From Prorocentrum cordatum (Eukaryota; Sar; Dinophyceae; Prorocentrales; Prorocentraceae): DNA of 64,000 bases. Each line of letters begins with the position of its first letter. The first letter of the stretch is position 1. A model generated the notes under the pieces. The model saw nothing but the letters and a program-made list of their open reading frames with translations. It was not told the origin of the DNA and did not search any database. The stretch spans positions 5,001-69,000 of the forward strand of contig CAUYUJ010001330.1 in the NCBI GenBank assembly GCA_963575745.1, in the 5' to 3' direction. Position numbers and translations under genes: made by a program. Below, in pieces: positions 1-11,000 of the stretch.

Positions 1-1660
1 TGCCGCCATTGTGGCAAGGGCGTCAGCCTGACGGTTGAACTCCTCCGCAATGGGCCCGATGAGCCCAAGGTCGATGCCCATGTCTCCCAGGTGGCTGGCG
101 ATTTTTTCGACGCGGAACATGTTTGGCTTGGCCATAACACATCGGTGGATCTTTTCCCAGAGGTCCACGTGCGTGCCCTGCGGCGCTGGATGTCCGTCGA
201 TGATGCTTTGGAACCCATCCACCACCGCCTGGTTGTCCACGAAAACGTGCACGGGCCGTTCGGCACATGCCGTAAGGTGGACGATGGCGAGGGTCTCCGC
301 AACCTGGGCGTTCTGCGTTAGGCCGTGGACGCGTGCACTGTAGTGCATGCGATGGTCGATGCCGTAGTAGACGCCATAACCCGCTCGTGCTAGCAATGGG
401 ATGGCTTGGTTGGTGCATGCACCGTCTGTGGCAGCGTAGACCCATGTCCAACCAGTGTCGTGGTCAAGGTAGGTGGTGTAGGTGTCCTGGGCTGAAGCCG
501 CAGGATCTCCCTCAGGGGGGGGCCGCGGCATGGGCTGTGGCAGCGGGTCCCTCGCGAGGTCGGCCTGCAGGTCGAGGAGGGCTGGGTCTTCGTCGAAGAG
601 CCCGCAGTGTCTTGTGTGCGGCGGGAGACGGGCCCACTGGTCGTCACTGATGAGGGTGGTGAGAGGGAGTCTTTCTCGGGCCCAGCACTTGCAGTCGCGG
701 ACAGTGTGTTCCTGAGTTTCCTCTTCCTCGTCGCAGTATCGGCAGATGGGGCTGGGGTCAGCTGACGTGTTTGATCGGGATCGTCGCTGTTGGGTGTGGT
801 CCCCGCCCGACAGGTAGTTCAGGAGGAGCGCCAGCTGCCAGGCAGTGCATTTGGCTGCTCCTTTAGTTCGGGCGAGCCACGTGCTGGCGAAGAGGTCGAG
901 GCCCTGTTTGACAGAGGCAAGGTATCCAAGGTCGTGTCGCCGTGGCTTGATCCTCCGCAGAAAGGCTCTGCGTTGTGAGGCCCGCAGCATGTGAAGGAAG
1001 GCGTTTTGGGGTAAATTCAGCCAGCTGATCTGGCAGCCCCAGTCGTCGTACATGATGCCAAATGTGGGCCAGGTCCATCGGAGCTGCTGGAGCGACTGGA
1101 CGAGTCGTCCGACGGGTCCTCCACCAAACAGGGTCTGGACGTGGTGTTGGAGGTCTCTGGCGAGCCCGCAGAGTGTAACGTCGCGGTTAACCTGTCGCCG
1201 CAGGCACAGGAATGCTTCACGCTGCGTGATGGCGTCGATCTCCAGGGCGTGTCCTGGGACGCACACGGCCATGAGAGTCCAGAACTCGACCCACTTGTTC
1301 CCCTTGGGGCGGATAGCCGCCTTGAGGGCGTGGTTGTAGGCAGTTTTGGCTGGGCCTGATGGTGCTTGAATGTCGGTGCCCGTGGTGCAGACACTGGCAG
1401 CAAGGGAACGGGCGTGCCGCGCCTTGATAAGCATCGGCGATGGGAGCTTGCCAATGCGCGGCAGGCGAATAGTCGCCCTCCGTACACGGGCGTCTGCGGT
1501 GGCCGTGAGGTTAAGCGCGGCTGGAGCCGGCGCTGCCTCGGCGTTGATGTAACTCCCGACGAGCTTGAAGGAATCGACCACACGTAGGGGGCGCTCCGCC
1601 AGAGTGAGCTGGGCGACGGCGGCGTGAAGTTCGTCGGTGAGCGCCCACCCTGCCACTTTA
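1..1660 (-). CDS. LINE ORF2 continued: RT thumb and canonical RNase H, truncated by window edge
   Basis: In the third frame an RT-thumb-like segment (DSFKLVGSYI, around 1578-1550) leads into a roughly 330-residue connector. An RNase H domain then occupies about 440-1. Its catalytic residues come in the usual order: Asp in TDGACT (426-424), Glu in AETLAIVHL (about 300), Asp in VHVFVDNQAV (about 245), and Asp in RQADALAT (about 25). The frame stays open to base 1, so the C terminus lies outside the window. This domain is the in-window reference for normal RNase H topology. Confidence 0.75.
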
Positions 1661-2070
1661 CCAGGGTGAATGCGTTGAGAATCGATCAAACTTGACGTCA
1701 AACTTGGCAGCTTCAAAGAGATGCGAGAAGACGTCAGTGTGGGTAGTGGAGTTGCTGTCGTCAACAAAGGTAGTGCTGAGCGATCGAGGAACGTATCGAT
1801 GCTGCCTCTTTGTCCACACGCACATGAGCAGCTTGATGTCGTCCAGGGACCACGAACTTCCCTGGAGGTGACCGTTAGTCCTGGCCAAGTCCTTAGAGTA
1901 CGCTCCGTTCATGCGGATGTAGCGTTTGTGGTGACTGTAGAAATTTCGGCGGACAGTAACGATGTCTTGAGGGCACCCCGCGTGCAGCGCAAGGTTAAGG
2001 CAGATGTCCGTGATGAGGTAATCGAAGCACTTCTGTCGGTCTAGGGCAGCTCCAGCTAAGGGGAGGAGTA
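1658..2070 (-). pseudogene. LINE ORF2 continued: RT palm with FVDD catalytic motif
   Basis: The RT resumes here one frame away from the 3215-aa frame. Motif A reads LDRQKCFDYL at about 2035-2005, a short GxxxG-type turn (TNGHLQGSSWS) follows, and motif C reads FVDDSNS at about 1775-1752 with both aspartates kept. The frame ends at 1658, where the thumb continues in the third frame. The frame switch lies within a C/T-rich stretch at 2066-2085, so a one-base indel or a read error explains it. This palm keeps the normal DD pair, unlike every other RT in the window. Confidence 0.7.
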
Positions 2071-5000
2071 AGAGCCCTGGCGTGCTCGATGCGCAGGGCG
2101 AGAGAGGTGCTGACATCCCCAATGGTAGCTTTGGGAACAGCGCCGAAGCTCGTGGCGTGGGTCCATCCTTTCCGCCAGTCCGTGAGGCTACGGTAGGCTG
2201 GCGCTTCCCACGCGTACATCCAAACGGAAAGAACCGAGAGAAGTCGTTGGTCCGTCGGGAGTTCCCCTCGGCCTTTTCGGAGGCACGGGTTTGGCACGTG
2301 AAGGAGGGGTTCTGGGATGGTGCCAGTGCGTTGCATAGCACGTAAGACGCTGGCGAAGAGGCGAAGGATGTCGTCGGGTAACTCCTTGGCCTCCTTAGTT
2401 GTCCAGCCGTCGAGTCCCCCCGCGCGGCACGGTGAACGGGTGCGAATGAAGTGGATGAGTTGGTCGTCGGTGAGGTGGAAAGGGGCTGCTGGTGATGGCG
2501 TAGGCAGCTCTTGTCGGTACTCGTCGTAGAAGTCTGCCCACGTCGGCATGGCTTCGGCATCATGACCTGCACGAGCGCGGTACCTGCCCAAGATGGGCTC
2601 CCAGGTGTCGACCATGAGCTTAAGCATGTCTTTTGTATTGGCAACAATGGCGTTGGCGGGAAGGGCGTCGGGAACCTGGGCAGGCGGTGGGTCACAAGTG
2701 TGGCCTTCGTCGTTGTCCGTGTCGAGCGAGCTACCGTCGCTGGGGCTGAAGCCGCCAGCGTCGGCATCGGCATCACTATCGTCCGTGCAAGCTTGGTCAG
2801 GGTTGAAGGCGGTGGTGTCGCAGTGGAGTTGCGTATCGTCGGGAGTGGTGGGCGTGCGGAGATACGCCGTGGGCGAGCAGTCAGCAGCCCGTGCGTATAT
2901 GGCCGCCTTTCGCCCGCTTGGCTCGCGGACACCCTCAGCCCAAATCTTGATGCGTTCAGCTTTGGCTCGGTTTGCACGTCGCGCCAGCTCTGAGTCAAGG
3001 TTTTGGATCAGACGGTCCAGGTGCTCTCCGTGTGGCGCTGGCTCGTCGGGGTTCCAGGCCTCGGGAAAGGCCAGGAGGACCGTGGGGCGCAGCTTGTGAC
3101 AGAGAAGGCGGGCCGCGCTCCACGTGCAGTCGATGCGCTGCGCCAGGTACGGCGGGATGGCACGGCAGTCGATATGGTGGTGCTGTCCGATGAAGCGAAG
3201 CTCACAAAGTTGCCGATGGAGCTTGCGAAGGCGGTTCATGTGAATCGTGAAAGCTCCGTAGGTGGGAAAGGCGCGGGGGACAGCGGGTCGCTCCTCGAAC
3301 GTGGGTGTGAGCCCGTGCATGGTAGGGGGCTTCATTTTTGGGTGGTCTGGCGGTGGAGGTGGCAGGTCGCGCAGCCGAGTGAGATGGTACTCATGGCTGG
3401 CCTCGTTTGCCAGGGCGAACATGCGTTCCACATCGTCGCGTGTGTCGGCCTGCTCCATGCGGTCCTGGTATCGCCCTGCGATGAGGGTCCCTAATGCCTG
3501 AAGTTCGTGGCCCTCATGAGCTCCATCGTTAGGAGGGTAAGGCGTGGGGGCTAGAAGGCGTCGGGCCGTATGGTCGAGGCGGCTAAGGTCGAGCGTGACC
3601 TGCTGGCCAACATGGGACTTCGCTGGCAAGTCACGCAGATAGCAGAAGTCGGTGACAAGGGATCGAGCCGCTTGGTTGGCGATGATGTAATCGATGCGCG
3701 AAGTGCGGGGACACTTGGTGGCGCGGTCCCAGTCAGGGATATTGCCATATGTGTGCATGGTGTGGTCAGGTGTGCCTTCAGCGACGTTGAACCATCCGTG
3801 CTGCATCATGTGCAGCAGGTGTGGATTGTCGTCGGTGTTCGTGTTGGCGTCCATGCAAATGAAATACGGGGCTGAGCCGACCCTCGCGGCGGCGCAGTCA
3901 GCTAGCCGAAACAAGTCGGTGCTGTCTCCTCCAGCGACCCCGTAGAGGCTCGCTATGTAGATCCCAGCGGGCCCGTGGTTGTTTCTTCGCCGCCTGCGGC
4001 GGTGCTGGGTGCAGAGCGGGAGGAAGGCCTCGTGCCATCTTTTCTTGGCCTTGAGTGTGGCGATACAGGACGCAGTGTCGTCGACGGTGGAGTCGACGAT
4101 GGCGTCCTTAGAGAGGATGGCAACCCCTCCCGAGGCGCCAGTGTTGCCCTCGACCGTGTGGTCTGTGCCGCCGTGGGCAGCTTTGCGCTGGGCTCGCGCC
4201 AGATCCAGGTCAGGCCCCAGACTGGCATGATATCCCCCGTGGTGTGGATTGGCGGCGTTGGTAGCGATGGCTTGTCTGGTGGGCTTGGCATGTCGGGTCC
4301 CCTGCAGTGCTATGACTGCGGCGTTGTGGTCGACACCTAGAGCGGTGATGGTTGGCCAGTTTGCTGGGAGACTCGTGATGTTGAGGCTGACGAGGTGGAT
4401 GGAGCGACCTGGCCCGTCTCCATCGGTGGAGCTGGGGTTGGCTCGTCCCGCACGGTGGAGGGCAGCCTGGCCCTCACCCAGGTAGGAGGCTTGGCCACAG
4501 TAGGAGCTCATGGCGTCCCTGCAGATTGGCTTGAACGGGGCTGAAGCCGCCGCCAGGCCAGAAGTATAGGCGAGGCATGGTCGACACTGCGCCAGGGGGG
4601 GTTCATAAACATCGGCAAAACTGCATCGAAAAATCCTCCTCACTCCTGCACCGTGGGGGACGAGGGGAGGAGAGGTGAGACGGCAGCAGAGGGAGAGGGA
4701 GGCGACTCCTCGATCCGTCCTGCCGAACACAAGAGCAGAAGCAGACCAGCGGCGGCAGCTCGGCGCGGCAGCGGCGCAACGCGCGCGCATATACTGCGCA
4801 CGCGACACCGCTGGTCCGTCCTGCGGCGGCGCGCCCGCCCCGTCAGTACCGCGATGAGCACCATCAGGTGGAACAGCTCGAGCAGCGCGGTCGGTGGCCT
4901 GGCGCTGGGCCTCGTCCATGCCCGCTGCCGCGAGGCATGCGTTGCGGACAGGACTGACTCCACGCGGGGCCGCCGCTGCCGCGGCAGCGGCTGAGGTGGC

Positions 5001-8000
5001 GGGGGCGCCGCCACGACTCTGTGGAGAGAGCGGTGAGCCGCCGCCGAAACCCGCCACGAGGTCCTTGACGCGGTACTTGTTTTTGAACGGGTCGAAGGTC
5101 GGCGCCTCGTCGATGGGGACGACCACGCGGGTGGGCGGCGGCAGCTCCTGGTCCGTGGACGGCGTCGGCTCGAGGTCGACCTGGCCAGGTTCGATGGCGC
5201 TGGCACCGAAGCGTGGCACCACCTCGGGGGCTTGGCCATCAGCCTGAGTCTCGCGGGGAGGCGAGCTCGTGGAGCTCCCAGGGGCCTTGCGCGAGCTGTG
5301 GCGGCTGCAGGACCTGCTGCGCGGGACGCGCCCGCCCGCGTGGCGGTCGCGTGGCGAGGTCGCCTGGGCGTTAGCGCGCGCAGAGTCCGCCCTGCTCGGG
5401 GAGCGGATCGGCGCTGCGCAGGGTGTTGGGCTGGGCTGGCGGGAGCCGCCTGTGCCGCCCGCCGCCGAGGCTGCAGCCTGGTCAGGGTCGACAGCGTCAG
5501 GGCGGGGGCTGACGTGATGGGCACTTCCCTCGCTGTGCCGCGGGGAGGCGCTGTGGTGCGCCTGGGTGTACGTGAGGACGAGCGGGACGAGCGGCTGCCT
5601 CTCGCGCTCAGGTGGGGCAGGTTTTGCCTGGGCAGGGCGCAGCGCTGCGGCCACGTTTGGCGGGGGCGTGTGTTGGCGCGGTTGCCAAGCGCGCACGTTC
5701 GCATCGCGCCATCCTTCAGGGCGCCCTGTCCTGCCACGGCTTGGTGCAGCCCCCTGGGCTGAAGCCGCAGGGGTTACCACTGCGGGCTGGTTGCTGGGGG
5801 TGCTGTCATGGCGGCCTGGGTAATGGCCCCAGGCACGCGTGGACCCTGGCACGGGCGAGGTGGCCCGTGGGGGAGCCTGCACGAGTGCCCGCGGGTAGCC
5901 GATGACCGCTGGGTGCACCCTGGCGTGGGGGGCATGGCCGTAGCTGGAGGCGGCTGCTCCAGCCGCCGCGGGCCTGGCGCCAATGGGACCACGGTGATAG
6001 GCGGCGCTCCCGCCGTACACCGTGCTGCCGCCTGTCGGGACGCGCGCGGGGGAGCGGTTGCGTGGCGTGCTCGGCTGATCTGCGTCGCGTTGGTCGCGCT
6101 GCTGAATGCGCTGCTGGCGCTGTTGGTAGCGCGGCTGGTCGGCTCTCGAGAGCGGGCGGGTGTCGGGGAGGATGGTGGGCACGTCGGGCCGCCGCCAGCC
6201 CTGGTAGACGTGCTCGAAGGCGTGGTCTGGGTAAGTCTCCCCGACGGGTGAGTATCGCCGCACATGCTCCATGCAGTCAATGTTCTGCGGCTCGGGGAGC
6301 ACCGTGATGTTTACAGCTCGCTGGTGCGATGGTCCATAGAGACAGAAACTACCACGGTTGCTGCGGTCGTGATTCAGCGCGGCTTCGGTCGTGGCACGGC
6401 TCACCATGGCGTCGCAGAGGCGCATGTCGTAGTCGAGAGCTTGAGGCCCAGGGCCGCCCTCGGCGTCCCAGTACAGTACCACATCTCGCCAGCGGGTGCG
6501 GGTAGTGTGGATGCGCTCGGCGATGGACTCGCAGACAGTCCTGACTGTGACACGATCCCTATGCATGTTGGTGATGGCTAGGGAGTAAGGTCGGCGGACC
6601 GTTTTGTTGAAGGTGAAGTCCTCCTTGAGGGCCTGGTGGGGGCCGAAGAGCACGTAGCCTTCCCTCAACAGCGGTTGGTCGGGGGACGGGTCCTCAGGCA
6701 TCCCCGTTCCTGTGAACCCAGGTGGCCGCCTCGTGCCGTCGGGCAATCCCTGCCTGGGGACGCGCCGCGGCCTCGGTGGAAGATACCATTGACCCTGGTA
6801 ACCTGCTTGGCCTGGTTGTGGAGGCTCCCCCCCGGGGCCTGAAGGCGCTCGGGGGGGCTCCTTGAGGTCGTGGTGGGCTGGCGCGTTGCCGCATTGGCGG
6901 GCAAGGATGTGCGGAGGCATCCCTGTGGCGCGGACGTCGAACAGGCTGTGCGGACTAGGCGGATGGGGGCACCTGCTGGAGAGGCAGCATGTGTCGGAGT
7001 CCCTGTTGTCGGTGCTGTATGCACACGTCCAGCTGTTGCAAGAGTAGTCCGTGGACCAGTCCATAAGTGCACGTAGTCCGCTGAGGGCGCAGTCTGGGCA
7101 CGTTGGTTGGCCCGAGGTGCCGAGCTGCGTGTTGCGGCGGGCCGCACAGTACTGACAGCATTGGAATCGGCACTGTAGGCATGACCAGCGTCCTGGTAGG
7201 GGCGGGAGCGCTTGCTCGTTTGTGCCTGGGTCGTCTGGGTGGGGTCGGGGTCGATCCCACAAGGGCCAGACGTCGGCAAACCAGGACTGGCCTGTAGTGC
7301 GGACGACCTCGGCGGGGAGGCGAGCGTCGTCGGCATGGCGCTCGATCCACTGGGGGCCCATGTCCGCTGGTACCATGACCGTGCGCCACGCGTCATCCGC
7401 CTTGACGTGGACTTGGGTCGGTGCCCAGAGCTTGGTAGTGGTATCGCCATGGTCGTGGTGGAGGATGACCCAGCCGTCGCGACCCGCCACCGCAGGGTCG
7501 ATAACGCGATGGCCCATGACGGTCGTCCCCCACGGTAAGTAGGCGCCGTCGTGGTGATCGCCAGGGTCAAGCCAGACCTCGATGCCAGGGGCATTGACAC
7601 GGGCCCGCACATCGCGGACGTGGAAGGCGAGGACGTGGTAGGCGGTCGGCTCCTCTTCCGTCTCGATGTGCTCCCACGTCTCGATGTCGCTGTTGTCCGA
7701 GGTGGAGTTTCCGCCACTCTGCCGTGACGAACGGGAGGCGGATCGCCGTGGGCGGGCATGGCCTCGGGCGAGGGCGGCGGCCGCACTGATGAGGGACGGC
7801 GTACGGCGGTCGTCGGCTCCTGATGTCGTCGATGAGCGGTCTGGGCTGCGTGCCAGGGCGGCACCTGACTGGTAGGTGCGCGGTGGGCCAGACGCGGCCC
7901 CAGGGCTGGAGCCGCTGGGGCGCGACTCACGTGCGTCGGGATGCCCCCGCACGGGGATGGCTTGCAAGCCCGTGTACACCAGGTCGATCAGTGGCTGCGG

Positions 8001-11000
8001 GTCCAGCTGGAGCTTGCGAAGCGAGACGCGTGGACGGGGCTGGTTGGGGTCGGCCCTGGTGGCTGCTTCAGTGTCATAGTGCTGTTTGGCCCATGCTCGC
8101 GCTGCCTCTGGCGAGTATAGTGCCTGCGGCGGTGGCCACGCTGCCGCGATGTCCAGCCTGCGCCGGGTGCTAGCTTCCTGGTCGTGGGCTTCAGCCGCCT
8201 CACGGAGATCTGGATGATCGTAGCCAGCGATGTGGAGGGCGTGCGCACAGTCGCCCATGCCATAGGCTTGTGGTAGGGGACGGCACCTGGAGGCAGCTTC
8301 CGTGGGGGCACACCAGTCCATGCGGATGAGGAGGCCCAGGACCCGAGGGTAGATGAGGCGCGCTCCGTGGGCCTCCCCTCTCACGAAGTTGTGCCAGTTC
8401 TCACCGCTCGGTGGTTGGGTGGCCTCGCACATCCAGAGCGCGATGGGTCCCCACGCGAGGGTGTCGTCTTCAAGGCTGTAGGGCGGGTGGGGCGGCACTG
8501 CGTACCACGCGGCCAGCGACGGGTGCACACTCACATACGTGCGGCCAACATTTGTGCCAGTTCGACCCTTCGCTTCACGGCGGGGGCCTGGCAGGAGGTG
8601 CCCTCCGTTGACAGCGAGACGGGCCGCAAGGTCGCCGCGGGTCCCATGCCAGAAGACCGTGGGCGCGTCGGTGGTGGGTTGACGGAGGTCCCACGTGAGG
8701 TAGGGGAAGATCGTCTCGCCTGAGTTCCCGCCCGAGTCTTCCAGCACCCAAGTGAGGCGGTTCGGGGGCTTCTGCATGATCTCAGTCCACGGCGCCAGCG
8801 CTTGGAGTGTTGGATCATGGGTGAATCGAGGATGGTCGTGGAGTCGCAGAGCGTCTTTGATGTCCTCTGTAGACACGCCACTGTTACCAAGCGCAAAGCC
8901 GTTTTGGTACAGGGCGGTGTGGATGCTCGTCGGCGGCACAGGGACCGCTGGGTCGCCCTGGATGGTGTTGCGTAAGTTGCGCGTCGGTGGCCTAAGGGCT
9001 GGGTGGGGCATACCAGGGCCTGGAGGCGCCTGGGGCCTGGCGGGTGATGCGTAGCGTGCTCGCCGTCGTGGTGGCTGGGTGTCCATGTCGGAAGAGGAAC
9101 CACGAGCATCTGCATGTCGGAAAATGGACAACGGGCTGTCGAGGGTGCGCTCACGTGTTTCCCTTGCCTCGGCGTCGCTGCCCTGGGCTGTGGCGTCTTC
9201 GTGGGTCGGTGGGTTACCATACGCCGCGCCGCTCATGGGGCCGTCTCGCGGGGTCGGGCTGGTCGATCGTGGTGTGACAGACGAGGCTCTCGATATCGCG
9301 GCAGTGACTTCGACAATGGCGGCGGTGGTGGCGGTGGTGACATCGGCGACTGCGGCGGCAACTGCAGCGGCGTAGTGTTCCTGTAGCAGCGGATGTCGAA
9401 GTGAGTGCACGTGCTGGCTCTCGGGTTCGTCGGGAAGCGTGCGCGGCATTGTGTATGTGGTCTCATCGCGCGGCCTCCTGCTCGGTTGGCAACAGCGGAG
9501 GCACCACTGGGCCGTGGATGAGTCCAGGGCACGCGCACAGATGCGGGCTCCTACGTGTCCGACGGCTCCTTGAGCGAGGAGTTTGGCGCCGACCAGTAGA
9601 AGACCGCACACCACTCCGCCAGTGGCAATAGCTCCGAGTTTGCCACTGGCCCATTTCAGGACACCCCCGAGGCCAAACCCGACTGCGCTGGCTCCGCCCG
9701 AGACGATATCTCTGAGTTTGGCGCTGGTCCACTTGAGAATACCCCACAGTGCGGGCGTGACGTTGTATGCCGTTGTACGTCGGGGTGTAATGGACACAGA
9801 TGGGCCTGGTGCCGCCGCTTGACGTCGTCGTCGCTGTCGGTAGCTGGGGTCTCGGCTCGGTGTCGGCAAGTACCCGTCGATCTGGTCATTGTACGGCATG
9901 GCTATCACGATGGCGTACGTGGCCACGAAGAGGCAAATGAGACAGCCACAGTGTCGTGAGGCCGCTGCGCTGTGCTGGGCCTCGTAGGAGCCGCTGGCGT
10001 CTGGGTTCGCGTCGTCGATGAGGTCGTTGCCGATGTCAGCCTGCCAGTGTTCAACGGCGCTGGGATAGGAGTCAGTCACGTTAGCACGGCAGACAAGGGT
10101 GCGGGGCGTGGTACTGCCACCTGCGGTCTGAAGACGTCCAGGTCCAGCCGATGCTGCAGCGGGGCTAAAGCCGCCACTGCGCGGGCTGGTTAGAGCTGGC
10201 GATGCAGTGGGATGGCTTGTCGCGTCGGCGGCAGCGGCGCCTTCCGCTTCGTTGAACTGTGCGCTGGGAACGGCCTGGGCAGAGTTGTTAGGCGGACTGC
10301 TGTGCGACGGGGGGCGCCCTATGTAGGGTTCGCTGTCACGGTCACGCTGGGCCGTGTCACCTAGCGGTGCCGTGCCGTTGCGATCCTGGGTTTCCATGTC
10401 GTCCTGGCTATCGTCCGACGCGTGGAACGAGTCCAGGGATATGTTGCTGATATCGCTGGCCGCGATATGCTGGAGCAGAAGAGGTTCGGCGTCGGCCGCG
10501 GGCTGGTCACACGTGGCGCGCTGGGCGAGGGGCCCAGCTGGCGGTGGTAAGTTTAGCGGTTCCGTCGGTGCCGCGGCGAGCTCCGCCTCGACAAGCGGCT
10601 GCATGTCTGGCGGGTGGTGCAGGATCGCATCCGCGAGGTACGCCAGGGCGTCTTGGTCGGGTGGAGGGAGGCCTCTTGGCAGCAAGGCATGGGCCCGTGA
10701 GAGGTATGGCGGCAATGGTGCCGTGAAAGCCTCAGGGCCGACGAGCTGAGCACGAGCGCCCTGGTATTCCAGAAGGAGGCCAAAGTAGCGGGTGGGGTAC
10801 TCGCGGCTGCCCTGGATACGAGTGAGGTTGCGGTTGGTGCGCTGTCTGTCGGGGCCTGCTCTATGCCAGATGTCCTCGCACATGTCGATCGCGGTGCGCT
10901 GGCGCAGGGCGTCGTTTTTCTCTTCGGAGTCCTCCTGGAAAAAGTGGTCGTACTGTGGCAGATGGAGCGTCGCCAGGATGTACGGGACGCAGTCCTCGAG

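Noticed and set aside
4640-5737. 365-aa Arg/Ala-rich minus-strand frame
   Set aside because: Off-frame shadow of the low-complexity linker of the giant LINE ORF2.
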